This document shows, piece by piece, positions 9,701-18,596 of a DNA stretch of 64,000 bases. Position numbers and translations under genes: made by a program. The stretch spans positions 62,001-126,000 of the forward strand of contig JAFWOU010000023.1 in assembly GCA_017509715.1 (NCBI GenBank). Reading direction: 5' to 3'. Numbering within the stretch: the stretch's first letter is position 1; each line of letters starts with the position of its first letter. The notes under the pieces are model-generated. The model worked only from the letters and a program-made list of their open reading frames with translations. It ran no database searches and was not told the DNA's origin. This stretch comes from Paludibacteraceae bacterium. GTDB taxonomy: Bacteria; Bacteroidota; Bacteroidia; Bacteroidales; Paludibacteraceae.

Positions 9701-10078
9701 TTATTTTGCTTTACCTTGGAATTGCATTTCTTTGCCGCCAAACTCGCAGCGGAAGGAGAGCATTTGCTTGTTGGCCGTGCCGCGTAGGTGAGTGACGATG
9801 CGCTTTGGCTGCGGCTTGTTGCCGACGTAGGGAATGATCTTGTCGCCGCTTAATTGTCCTTGTTGTCGCTTTACGCTCGGGATTCGCACATCCACCCGTA
9901 CAGGCATCAAGCGAGCAAACTTAACGTCGTACATCGTTATGTTGCCCTGTTCATCCAGGCTGACGCGTACTTCCTTTAGCGTGAATCCACCCGCCATCTG
10001 CATCGTCCCGACATATTCCGCCGCCATCATGCCGATGCTCATTATCGCGGCGGTGAAAAGTATAAAAATGCGTCTCAT
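9701..10078 (-). CDS. Small secreted calycin-like protein
   Basis: 125 residues with a signal peptide (MRRIFILFTAAIMSIGMMA). The mature part, YVGTMQMAGGFTLKEVRVSL followed by a DVKFARLMPVRVDV strand pattern, resembles the N-terminal calycin-like barrel of the two proteins at 36555 and 38826 (YQGLLNIGGQTY...). No catalytic motif. Last gene before the terminator at 9651-9688 and 12 bp after the preceding stop. Assignment to the Calycin_like family is by pattern only. Confidence 0.65.
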   Translation of the reverse strand: MRRIFILFTAAIMSIGMMAAEYVGTMQMAGGFTLKEVRVSLDEQGNITMYDVKFARLMPVRVDVRIPSVKRQQGQLSGDKIIPYVGNKPQPKRIVTHLRGTANKQMLSFRCEFGGKEMQFQGKAK

Positions 10079-10090
10079 AACTATCGTGTA

Positions 10091-10438
10091 TTACCGTTTT
10101 TTAGAATAGAGTAGGTGCTTCTTGGCGTTGTCGCGCCAGCCGGCTTGGTATTCGTGGCTGACGAAGCAGATCTTGAGGTCGGCCTGGTACTCGTGGTCTA
10201 CGAAGTAGATACGTACGTCGGCTTGGTACTCATGGTCCACGAAGAACCACTTACCCTCGTTGCCCTTGGCCTGGTACTCATGATCCATGCGATAGACAAG
10301 CAGGTCTGCCTGGTATTCATGCTCCACAACGCAAACCCGCACATCAGCCTGATACTCATGGTTGACGGAGTAGATCTTCTGTGCCATCATGTTGCCGGTC
10401 ATGAGGAGCGTTGCTAATATAAAGAATAGTCGTTTCAT
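10091..10438 (-). CDS. Secreted HEYQA-repeat protein (DUF6150 / septoil-knot-like)
   Basis: 115 residues: signal peptide MKRLFFILATLLMTGNMMA, then six copies of an HEYQA[DKG] motif (NHEYQAD, EHEYQAD, DHEYQAK, DHEYQAD, DHEYQAD, SHEYQAG) about 14-18 residues apart, ending in a basic KKHLLYSKKR tail. The spacing and the aromatic/Asp pattern (VRIYFVD, LKICFVS) match what I remember of DUF6150, a family predicted to form a deeply knotted 7(1) fold. Function unknown. Lies in the downstream part of the ferritin/efflux/TIR-LRR directon, 24 bp after the WG/TPR gene. Confidence 0.75.
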   Translation of the reverse strand: MKRLFFILATLLMTGNMMAQKIYSVNHEYQADVRVCVVEHEYQADLLVYRMDHEYQAKGNEGKWFFVDHEYQADVRIYFVDHEYQADLKICFVSHEYQAGWRDNAKKHLLYSKKR

Positions 10439-10462
10439 ACTGCCATGTGTAATAAGTGGGGA

Positions 10463-12589
10463 TTATCGTTTTCTGCCGTCCCATTCTTCCCAAGAAGAGT
10501 GGAACATACGGAAGCCGCGTGACTCCCATTTCTGCCGGATGGATCGCATTTGTGACTGAATACTACGACGTTGACTATCGTTGTACGTATTATAATAGGT
10601 GTTCATCTTGATCAGTTGTGACTCCAGATCACTGTAGGTGCGAGCATCCCGGCTTTTATTGACATTATCTTGTCCGGATTGCTTTTTGGTGGAGGAGTTG
10701 CTGCTACCGGAAGAGTACCCTGAACTACGTGACGAGTTCATGTTGTTCGTAAACTCAGAATACTGCGAGAAGGTTTCCCCTAATACGTTCAGAAATTGAT
10801 TCAGGCCATCGAAAAATGCCATCGTTCGGTCGTACTGATAGTCTTGCTGCTGTTCTGCTTGCCGTTTATTGTTTTCGGCCAGGGTCAGGTACTTGTTAGC
10901 ATATTCATTATCCGGCTCGATTTTTAGTGCAGTCAGATACGCATCAATAGCACTGTCGTAATAGCCCAGATTGTTCAGGCAACTACCATAATAGATGATG
11001 CTATTCACATCCGTCGGGTCGTTGATCATGAGGTTGTAGAACTTATCTTTGGCTTGGGCGTATTTCTTTTTGTTGAATAGCTCCACAGCATTGTCGTATA
11101 GCCATTGACGATGTTCCGTCTTGCCGTATATCGGTGTGTTTGTGCGTTGCGGATTATAGAGGTAGCCGTATGTGCCATCTCTTTTGGAAACGCATATGAC
11201 ACCTTCGGAAATGCTGGAGCTAAAAAAATAGTCAGGCGTTTCCCGCATGACAATATTGCCGGATTTATCAATGACATAATCGTCGTGGTTATATGTGGTG
11301 GTGCGGACAATACTGGCGCCTTCGCAGAACGGGTCGATCGACCGGATATTATTGCCCGACAATTTGACACAAGTATTGTTCTCTACATTGGCAATGTAAA
11401 ACTGTCCATTGTAATCTTTAAAAACCATCATGCCATCGGAAATATGCTCCCTGGATTTGCAAGGGTACTTCTTTTTGGTAGCCACGCAGAAGAGTTGGCT
11501 GTTGTCTTTCTGACCGGGAAGATAGAACCAGTCGCCGTATATATGCTCTTGGTATTCATCAGCACCTTTGGTGGCGAGCAGAACTTTGCCGCTATAATCA
11601 TATATGGTCGCTTTTACCTGCTCCTTGTCCCATATATAGACCATAATACATTTCCCCTTCATGTATCCCATGCTGTAGTCATCGCAGTGTATCGGCTTCG
11701 TTTCGAATCGAATCGTGCCGTCTGCATTATACAGGCGGTATACGAAGTTGTAATCTTTCGGTTCTCCCGTTCGCTTGGCCAATAGAAGCACGTCGTTTTG
11801 CCATATAGGGAATTCGCTGTACCAATCCTCTTTATACGGCAGAATGGTGTCTCCGTTTTGAGCTACGAGACAACAAGATAGCAAGGTTCTGCCTTCACCC
11901 GAAACGACGCGTACGCCTTTCGAACTCGTGCCGACGTCTTTTACTTCTTCCCCAAACATGGTAAACAAGCGGCTGGTAGAACCACCGGTGGGCGTGGGAA
12001 TAACAATACTGTAGAACAGGCCTTTCTGTACGATAGATCCGATTAATATCTCACCGGTCTCGAGATTGAGGATGTGTGTGTTATCTTCCTTTGCTTCTTT
12101 CCAGGTGATGAAGGGGAAATACTCCTTGCAATCTCTTTCTGCTATCGGTAGTACCATCCTGTTTTTGTACCAATAGCCGTAGCGCTTGTAGTTGCTTTTC
12201 TTCCTGACTTGGTATAGTCCCGGTATGGTTTCGTCTTGCCCGTATTGATTTTTCCCGTATACGGGGTAGAACGTTACCGTTGAATCCGGTTGCAACAGGA
12301 ATTTTCCTTTTTTGTTAATGACGCCCGTTCCCCGATCGGTCTCTACGATGCTGGCTCCCTCAATGAAACTCTCCATCCTCTTATAAGTGGCCGGTATGAC
12401 CGTGTTTCCATTCGTGTCAATGGCCCCTTTTTTCTGCGTTTTGTAATCCGTGAAGACAGCGAGTCCGTCATGAAAACCGTAGTACTGTCTGTCTTTGGGC
12501 AAATTGTTTAGTGCCCAACGTGTTGGGGCTGCAGAGATGCTTAAGCACATCATGCCAAGCATGAGAGATATGGATAGAGATCTTTTCAT
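10463..12589 (-). CDS. Secreted WG-repeat / TPR protein
   Basis: 708 residues with a signal peptide (MKRSLSISLMLGMMCLSISA). The N-terminal two thirds carry WG-type beta repeats (GFHDGLAVFTDYKTQKKGAI, GVINKKGKFLL, DYVIDKSGNIVM, PFCEGASIV). About 500-580 holds TPRs (YAQAKDKFYNLMINDPTD, GYYDSAIDAYLTALKIEP). A Ser/Gly-rich linker (SSRSSGYSSGSSNSS) and a basic helical end follow. WG repeats are usually binding modules, and the TPRs suggest a scaffold. Starts 17 bp after the TIR-LRR stop, so the two are probably co-translated; a partner role for the TIR-LRR receptor is inferred from order alone. Confidence 0.8.
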   Translation of the reverse strand: MKRSLSISLMLGMMCLSISAAPTRWALNNLPKDRQYYGFHDGLAVFTDYKTQKKGAIDTNGNTVIPATYKRMESFIEGASIVETDRGTGVINKKGKFLLQPDSTVTFYPVYGKNQYGQDETIPGLYQVRKKSNYKRYGYWYKNRMVLPIAERDCKEYFPFITWKEAKEDNTHILNLETGEILIGSIVQKGLFYSIVIPTPTGGSTSRLFTMFGEEVKDVGTSSKGVRVVSGEGRTLLSCCLVAQNGDTILPYKEDWYSEFPIWQNDVLLLAKRTGEPKDYNFVYRLYNADGTIRFETKPIHCDDYSMGYMKGKCIMVYIWDKEQVKATIYDYSGKVLLATKGADEYQEHIYGDWFYLPGQKDNSQLFCVATKKKYPCKSREHISDGMMVFKDYNGQFYIANVENNTCVKLSGNNIRSIDPFCEGASIVRTTTYNHDDYVIDKSGNIVMRETPDYFFSSSISEGVICVSKRDGTYGYLYNPQRTNTPIYGKTEHRQWLYDNAVELFNKKKYAQAKDKFYNLMINDPTDVNSIIYYGSCLNNLGYYDSAIDAYLTALKIEPDNEYANKYLTLAENNKRQAEQQQDYQYDRTMAFFDGLNQFLNVLGETFSQYSEFTNNMNSSRSSGYSSGSSNSSTKKQSGQDNVNKSRDARTYSDLESQLIKMNTYYNTYNDSQRRSIQSQMRSIRQKWESRGFRMFHSSWEEWDGRKR

Positions 12590-12606
12590 TGCTAAGTATT
12601 TTTCTG

Positions 12607-13941
12607 TCAGTTTCCCTCTTCCGGATTCCAGGTGCAGTAGGAGATATCGGCGCTGACGATTTGGCCTTGGTCGTCCTTCTTGACTTTCTCGACGTAGAGC
12701 TTCATGTAGTAGTAGCCGTCGCCGTACTCAAACTTGTATTTCTCGCTATAGCGGAGCCACTTCACCACATAGCCGTGCTTCTCCTGTACGGCCATGGCGC
12801 ATTGCCCGTCCTTGGTAGGCAGGTAGTCGATGTCGTTGAAGTATTTCTCGCCCACATCATAGATGAGGTCATGGATCGTACCGTTGTAGATATAGAACCG
12901 GCCGAGCGTATCGATACGCATGTCCAGGTGGCGTCCCGGATTGCTGAGGAAGAGGGTGTCTTTCTCGCCAGGCTGCGCCTCGCAGAGCATGATCGTATGA
13001 TGGATCTGCTCGGTCTTCTCCTCACGCAGTTGAGCCAGGTCCACGGGATCGCCGTTCGAGTACGTCACCTCGCATCCTTCCGGGAACGCCTCTCGACCGA
13101 TCGTTGACACGCTGCGGGGCAGGACGATGCGCTTGAGCGACTTACAGTTGTGGAACGCCATCTGGCCGATATAGGTGATCGACTCAGGCAACTTCACCTG
13201 GGTCACATAGATGCTGGCATCAAAGGCCCGTTCACCGATACCTGTTACGGCAAAGTCTTTGCCTTCATAGCTCACGCTTGCCGGTATGACGGCTTCTGTC
13301 AGGTCCGGCGACCAGAGCACGACGTTCAGCGTGGCGGTCATGGTCTTCCAGTCGTATTCATAGACGAAGAGCTCCACCTGCTCGGCTTCGGCATGGGCCG
13401 CCTGCCAAGCTCGAACACCCATCCATGCCCCTCCTGCGCAGAGCGTTGCGCCCAGTACGCATGCGGCTATGATAATGGCCTTGCGAAGCCTATTCGGTTT
13501 GTCGGCCTTGGCGGCAGCGTCGGTAGACGCTACTCGCTCCGGGAAGTACTGCAACAGCGCGCGGTTGAGTCGCTCAAAGCCCTCCTGGTACTTGCTCCAA
13601 CGGGTGCAGTCCACATAGTCCAACATCTCCAGGTCGAACTGCAGCACCTCGTTATACTCCGCATTGTCGATACGGATAGGGATGATGGGTTTCTTGTTGT
13701 GCAACGCGTAGTTGATCTCCTTGGTGGTCCAAGGGGATTGGTTCGAGGCCTTGGATGAGATGTAGATGACCACCCGCGAAGCCTTGATAGCCTTCACAAT
13801 GTTCTGCTTGAACGCATCGCCACTCTCTATACCGGAGGTGTCGATCCAGTAGTTGTAACCCGCAAGCTCCAGTTGCTCACGCAGTTGGTCGACAAAATTC
13901 TTGTCCTGACGAGAGTAACTGATAAAGACGTCGTATTTCAT
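12607..13941 (-). CDS. TIR - TM - LRR_5 receptor-like protein
   Basis: 444 residues. TIR domain at 1-130 (MKYDVFISYSRQD, GYNYWIDTSGI, SPWTTKEINYAL), TM about 153-178 (AIIIAACVLGATLCAGGAWM), then an outer region with two to three BspA-type LRR_5 repeats at about 225-295 (VTGIGERAFDASIYVTQVKL, ITYIGQMAFHNCKSLKRI). The C-terminal ~140 residues are unassigned. In the TIR, F44-K45 occupies the position of the NADase catalytic Glu, as in the TIR-FGE protein at the window start, so it is probably a non-catalytic adaptor. Lies 27 bp downstream of the RND outer-membrane factor gene and likely on the same transcript. Confidence 0.85.
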   Translation of the reverse strand: MKYDVFISYSRQDKNFVDQLREQLELAGYNYWIDTSGIESGDAFKQNIVKAIKASRVVIYISSKASNQSPWTTKEINYALHNKKPIIPIRIDNAEYNEVLQFDLEMLDYVDCTRWSKYQEGFERLNRALLQYFPERVASTDAAAKADKPNRLRKAIIIAACVLGATLCAGGAWMGVRAWQAAHAEAEQVELFVYEYDWKTMTATLNVVLWSPDLTEAVIPASVSYEGKDFAVTGIGERAFDASIYVTQVKLPESITYIGQMAFHNCKSLKRIVLPRSVSTIGREAFPEGCEVTYSNGDPVDLAQLREEKTEQIHHTIMLCEAQPGEKDTLFLSNPGRHLDMRIDTLGRFYIYNGTIHDLIYDVGEKYFNDIDYLPTKDGQCAMAVQEKHGYVVKWLRYSEKYKFEYGDGYYYMKLYVEKVKKDDQGQIVSADISYCTWNPEEGN

Positions 13942-13946
13942 TTTCT

Positions 13947-13967
13947 ATCAACTTTTAACCATTAACC
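13947..13967. repeat. Heptamer tandem repeat at gene junction
   Basis: ATCAACT TTTAACC ATTAACC: three 7-bp units in the 27-bp gap between the outer-membrane factor and TIR-LRR genes. The unit is related to that at 40376-40417 (GGTTAAT). Confidence 0.6.
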
Positions 13968-13968
13968 T

Positions 13969-15342
13969 TTATTTCGTGGCACCGCCGAGGGCGATGTAGA
14001 GGCCGATGAGGGCTTGCGAACCGTTGTAGAGGTTGGTCACCTCATTGAGTTGGGCGGTGAGCAGCGACTCCTGGGCGGTGAGAACCTCCAGGTAGCTGGC
14101 CTTACCGTTGTTCATCAGTTCGTGCGTGCCGGCATATGCCTCCTGGAGCACCTCCACCTGACGGCGGTAGAGCACGGCCATCTCCTCCACTTCCTGACAA
14201 TCGGCGAGGGCCTCGTTCACCTGGTTGCCGGCCTCGATGACGGTCTGTACGTACCGGTTCATGCGGTCCTCCTGTTCGTACTTAGCTATCTTGAGTTGGG
14301 CCTTCAGTTTGCCGAGCTGGAAGATAGGTTGGGTGAGCGAACCGAGCAATTGCATGAGTAGCGCACCCGGGTCGGCTATAGCGCCCTGACCGTTGGTCCA
14401 GCCGAGTATGCCCTGCAGCGAGATAGAGGGATAGAAGGCAGCGCGGGCCGAGGCTACGTCGTAGAACGCTTCCTCTAGGCTGTGGTTGGCCAACCGGATA
14501 TCCGGACGGCGTTCCAGCATGGCGGCGGGTACACCCGTGCCAAAACGTGCAGGCAAGGCATACTGTCCCCAACCGTTGCGTTGGATGGCGCGTGGCGTCA
14601 TGGCCAGGGTGGTGCATAGCGAGTTCTCAATGTTGCGTATGTTGCGACGCGTCTCGACGATCTGCATGCGGACGTTCAGTTCCGACGACTCCATCTGGTT
14701 GACGGCCGTAGAGTAGGACTGACCGTTCTCCCATAGCGCACGTTGCGTCTCAAGCGATTGCAGCCAAAGGCTGTCGGTGGCGATGAGTATCTCCAGTTCG
14801 CGGTCGAGCAACAGCAGCATGTAATACTGCTGGGCGACGGCCGAGATAATGTTGGCCTGCATAGCCTGTTGCTGTGCCTGGGCTTGGGAGAGTACGGCTT
14901 GCGCCTTACGCTTGTTGACGGTCACAGAACCGGAGATGCCTATATTCCAGTCGATCTGGAGCGGGATATTGTAGGTCCATGTCGGCGTGACCGATCCGCC
15001 CGGGGGCACCGTTCCTCCGATGCTGAGCGAGGGGTTGAAACTGAGCGAAGGCAGGTAGGCCAGTTTGGCTGCGCGTAGCGAAGCCTCGGCTTTCTGTACG
15101 GTCAGTTGTGCGGAACGTATGTCGGTGTTGCGGGCAAGGGCCGAGTCGATGAGTTGCTGCAAGAGCGGGTCGGTGAAGAACTCGCGCCACGACATCTCGG
15201 CCGCGCTGCTATCGCCCTGCTCCACCTGCCCGAAGAGTCCTTCGGGTGTCTCTGTGGGCGGCGTGTACTTGCGATAGACGTTGCAACCGGAGAGACAGAG
15301 GATAAGGATTAATGAATAATGAATAATGAATATTTTTTTCAT
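13969..15342 (-). CDS. TolC-family outer-membrane efflux lipoprotein
   Basis: 457 residues. Lipoprotein signal peptide with lipobox LCLSGC, then the NodT/OprM-type start YRKYTPPTETPEG. Two OEP halves with long helical stretches (LDSALARNTDIRSAQLTVQK; LERRPDIRLANHSLEEAFYD, the typical RPDI motif) and an end typical of the family (GKASYLEVLTAQESLL, ALIGLYIALGG). It is the trimeric channel partner of the RND pump. Its ATG overlaps the pump stop by 4 bp. The signal-peptide codons lie in an AATGAAT heptamer repeat. Confidence 0.92.
   Translation of the reverse strand: MKKIFIIHYSLILILCLSGCNVYRKYTPPTETPEGLFGQVEQGDSSAAEMSWREFFTDPLLQQLIDSALARNTDIRSAQLTVQKAEASLRAAKLAYLPSLSFNPSLSIGGTVPPGGSVTPTWTYNIPLQIDWNIGISGSVTVNKRKAQAVLSQAQAQQQAMQANIISAVAQQYYMLLLLDRELEILIATDSLWLQSLETQRALWENGQSYSTAVNQMESSELNVRMQIVETRRNIRNIENSLCTTLAMTPRAIQRNGWGQYALPARFGTGVPAAMLERRPDIRLANHSLEEAFYDVASARAAFYPSISLQGILGWTNGQGAIADPGALLMQLLGSLTQPIFQLGKLKAQLKIAKYEQEDRMNRYVQTVIEAGNQVNEALADCQEVEEMAVLYRRQVEVLQEAYAGTHELMNNGKASYLEVLTAQESLLTAQLNEVTNLYNGSQALIGLYIALGGATK
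15311..15331. repeat. Heptamer repeat inside a signal peptide
   Basis: AATGAAT x3, in frame within the lipoprotein signal peptide of the outer-membrane factor (encodes part of IIHYSLI). Confidence 0.7.
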
Positions 15343-18300
15343 TGCTTTGCCTCCTTTCCGCTTTTGATTTTTGACACATTTTCGGCTCCGGAGACACTCC
15401 GGCTTTCTGCCTTTACTGGGCTTCCGCTGATTTTCTCCTCCAGGGTCTGGAAGACGATGAAGAAGGCCGGCACGGCAAAGACGAGTGCGAGTGTACCGAT
15501 AGCCATACCGCCTACCACGCCGAGTGCGAGGGCACGGTTGCCGTTAGCACCCGCTCCGCCCGAGATGACGAGAGGTATCATACCAACGATCATCGTGATG
15601 ACGGTCATCAGTATAGGACGCAGACGTTCTTTACAAGCCTCCAGGGCTGCCTCTACGATGGGCAATCCCTGTTTGCGGCGCTCGGCGGCAAACTCGGTGA
15701 TGAGGATGGCCGTCTTGGCCAGCAATCCGATCAGCATGATCACACCCGTCTGCAGGTAGATATTGTTCTCCATACCCGGCAGACCGATCTTATAGCCCAC
15801 CCACGAGAAGAGGAACGAACCCATCAGTCCGAACGGCACGCTGAGCAGCACGGCAAAGGGCGTGAGCCAGGAGTTGTAGAGCGAACCCAGGATGAGGTAG
15901 ATCAGGATGACGCATATGAGATAGATCAGCGCCGTGGTGTTGCTCTTAGAACTCTCTTCTACCTCACGCGACATAGAGCCGTACTCATAGGAGCAGTAGT
16001 TGGGCATGGTCTCGCGGAAGACCTCCTCGATGGCCTGGTGTGCCTGCGCCTCGGAGTAGCCGTTGGCGGCCGTGACGGAGCAGGAGATCGACTGGAAGAG
16101 GTTGAAGTGGCTATGGGATGCCGAACCTACTATCTCCTCCAGGGTGACAAACTGCGAGAGAGGGGCCATCTTGCCGCTAGCTACCTTGACAAACATATTG
16201 TTGAGCGACGTGGGGTCGAGTCGGTACTCGGGAGCGGCACCTACCATGATCTGGTATACCTTGCTGAACTGGTTGAAGTTGCCCACGTACGATCCGCCGC
16301 AGTAGGCACCCAGGGTGTTGAGCACAGCCTTGGCCGAGGTACCGGCGCGTTCGCATTGCACGGGATCGACATGTACCCGGTATTTCGGGAAACGCTCCGA
16401 ATAAGTACTCATCGCACTCGCTATCTCGGGACGCTCCTGCAGACGGGCCAGGAAGGCGTTGGTCTGTTCGCCAAATTGCGACATATCGCCGTCGCTCTTG
16501 TCCTGTACCTGCAGGTCGATGCTGTTGGATGTTCCGTAGCCCGGTATCTGCGGCATTTGGAAGGGCAGCACCTGGGCATTCTTGATGCTTTGACAATCCA
16601 GGTAGAATCGGTAGATGATGGCATCGATATAGTGCTCAAAGCCGGGACGGTCGTCCCAGTTCTTCAATCGGATGATGAGCGAAGCGTAGCTGGATCCGTT
16701 GCTGGAGATCAGTCCGTAGCCGCTCACCAGGCCGTAACTCTCCAGCTCTGGGATAGCTTTCACTTTCTCCTCCACCTGCTTCATAATCTCGCTGTTCTCA
16801 TGCAGGGTCGATCCCTCGGGCATACGTACCTCGCACATAATGACGCCCTGGTCCTCCTGGGGCACCAGACCCGCAGGCATGATCTTCATAAACAGCACAA
16901 AGAGCGCTGCAGCACACAGGAGCAGCAGGAACGATATCCACGGACGCTTCAGGTAGCGCTGTACGGCGCCCTGGTACTTACCGAGGATGGCGTTGTAGCT
17001 GGCCTCGTAGGCCAACTTGGTATAGTAGTCGATGCCCTTCCAAGCTTTCGACTTTTGACTTTTGACTTTCGACTCATCATTCGGTCGCATCAGCATGGCA
17101 CAAAGAGCCGGGCAGAGCACGAGTGCGCAGACGCACGAGAGGCCTACCGATCCGGCAATAGTGATACCAAACTGGGTGAAGAATGTACCCGACGTACCGC
17201 TCATGAAGGTCACGGGGATAAACACGGCCATGAAGACGAGCGTACACGAGATAACGGCTACAGACACCTCGCTCATAGCCTCGCGCGTAGCCTGGATGGC
17301 TTTGTCTTTCGGAGTGTTACCTGCTATCTTGCCGGTCTCCAGTTTGGCCATGACGGCCTCTACCACGACGATGGCATCATCCACGACGGTACCGATGGCC
17401 AGCACGAGTGCGAAGAGGGTGAGTATGTTGAGCGAGAATCCTGCCATTCGTACGATAGCAAACGTACCCAGCAGGGATACGATGATCGAGATGGAGGGGA
17501 TGAGGGTGGCTTTCCAGTTCTGGAGGAAGAAATAGACCACCAGAATCACCAGCAGAATGGCGATGACCAGGGTCTCCACCACGTTGTGGATAGCGGCAAA
17601 GAGGAAGTCGTTGCTGGTCTCGAGCGTGACGAACTCCAGTCCGGCAGGCAGCGATGGACGTAGCTGCTCGTATAGCTCGTCGATCTGCTGATTGACCAGT
17701 GTAGCGTTGGCGCCGGGCGACTGGTTGACCAGGTAGAACACACCGGGCTGGCCGTCCATGTCGGAGGTCATGGTGTAGCTCTTGGCGCCTATCTCTATCT
17801 CGGCCACTTCGCGCAGGTAGAGCACGTTGCCCTCCTTGGTGCGCAGCACGATGTCCTCAAACTCTTGCACCGACTTGAGCGTGCCCTTGTACTCCATGGG
17901 GTATTGGTAGGCGTTCTCCGACTGCTGTCCGAGCGAACCGGTACTCGTGACGAAGCTCTGCTGTTGGATAGCGGCGGATATGTCGTCGGGTTCCAGCCCG
18001 TATTGGGCCATCACGTCGGGCTTGAGCCATACGCGCAGGGCATAGGTGTTACCGAGGTTGGCAACGTTGCCCACGCCGGTGATACGCATCAGTCGGGGCT
18101 TGATGTTAATGTCGATATAGTTGGAGATAAAGTCGGCATCATACTTGCCGTCGGTGGATTTCAGTCCGGCGATCTGCAGGATACTATTCTGGCGTTTGGT
18201 GACGGTGACGCCGGTCTGCTGTACGTCGGCCGGTAGCAGCGCTTGGGCCTGGGATACACGGTTCTGGACGTTGACGGTCGCCATATCGGGGTCAGCACCC

Positions 18301-18587
18301 TGCTTGAAATAGACCATGATAGCCACGTCGCCGGTGGAACTGGCGGTGGCGGTCATGTAGGTCATATCCTGCACACCGTTGATCTGCTCCTCCAGGGGCT
18401 GGATGACGGAGCGCATACAGGTGTTGGCATCCGCACCGGAGTAGGAGGTAGTGACCTCCACGGTAGGTGGTGCTATATTCGGGTACTGCTCCACGGGCAA
18501 GCTCTTGAGGCAGATAAATCCGACCAGCGAGATGACGATCGCTATCGAAATCGCCATCACGTTCTTATCGATGAAGATATTTTTCAT
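15339..18587 (-). CDS. RND multidrug efflux pump, AcrB/HAE1 family
   Basis: 1082 residues, about family length. Starts MKNIFIDKNVMAISIAIVIS and carries SLPVEQYPNIAPPTVEV. The proton-relay Asp pair is in TM4 (AIGTVVDDAIVVVEAV) and the TM10 Lys motif is present (GLLAKTAILITEFAAERR). It captures substrates in the periplasm and exports them using the proton gradient with the MFP and outer-membrane partners. 9 bp separate it from the MFP gene. Odd: the cytoplasmic loop near residue 505-515 (ESKVKSQKSK) is encoded by a TTTTGAC heptamer repeat at 17046-17073. Confidence 0.95.
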   Translation of the reverse strand: MKNIFIDKNVMAISIAIVISLVGFICLKSLPVEQYPNIAPPTVEVTTSYSGADANTCMRSVIQPLEEQINGVQDMTYMTATASSTGDVAIMVYFKQGADPDMATVNVQNRVSQAQALLPADVQQTGVTVTKRQNSILQIAGLKSTDGKYDADFISNYIDINIKPRLMRITGVGNVANLGNTYALRVWLKPDVMAQYGLEPDDISAAIQQQSFVTSTGSLGQQSENAYQYPMEYKGTLKSVQEFEDIVLRTKEGNVLYLREVAEIEIGAKSYTMTSDMDGQPGVFYLVNQSPGANATLVNQQIDELYEQLRPSLPAGLEFVTLETSNDFLFAAIHNVVETLVIAILLVILVVYFFLQNWKATLIPSISIIVSLLGTFAIVRMAGFSLNILTLFALVLAIGTVVDDAIVVVEAVMAKLETGKIAGNTPKDKAIQATREAMSEVSVAVISCTLVFMAVFIPVTFMSGTSGTFFTQFGITIAGSVGLSCVCALVLCPALCAMLMRPNDESKVKSQKSKAWKGIDYYTKLAYEASYNAILGKYQGAVQRYLKRPWISFLLLLCAAALFVLFMKIMPAGLVPQEDQGVIMCEVRMPEGSTLHENSEIMKQVEEKVKAIPELESYGLVSGYGLISSNGSSYASLIIRLKNWDDRPGFEHYIDAIIYRFYLDCQSIKNAQVLPFQMPQIPGYGTSNSIDLQVQDKSDGDMSQFGEQTNAFLARLQERPEIASAMSTYSERFPKYRVHVDPVQCERAGTSAKAVLNTLGAYCGGSYVGNFNQFSKVYQIMVGAAPEYRLDPTSLNNMFVKVASGKMAPLSQFVTLEEIVGSASHSHFNLFQSISCSVTAANGYSEAQAHQAIEEVFRETMPNYCSYEYGSMSREVEESSKSNTTALIYLICVILIYLILGSLYNSWLTPFAVLLSVPFGLMGSFLFSWVGYKIGLPGMENNIYLQTGVIMLIGLLAKTAILITEFAAERRKQGLPIVEAALEACKERLRPILMTVITMIVGMIPLVISGGAGANGNRALALGVVGGMAIGTLALVFAVPAFFIVFQTLEEKISGSPVKAESRSVSGAENVSKIKSGKEAKQ
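17046..17073. repeat. Heptamer repeat in frame in the RND gene
   Basis: TTTCGAC TTTTGAC TTTTGAC TTTCGAC. The same unit and the same TC flank recur at 20345-20365 in an intergenic region. It encodes a Lys/Ser-rich loop of the pump. Confidence 0.8.
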
Positions 18588-18596
18588 TGCTTTCGA

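Noticed and set aside
16038..17663. 541-codon plus-strand frame opposite the RND pump
   Set aside because: Composition (His/Glu/Gly rich, low complexity) is typical of an antisense shadow of a GC-rich gene; the minus-strand frame has all RND motifs.
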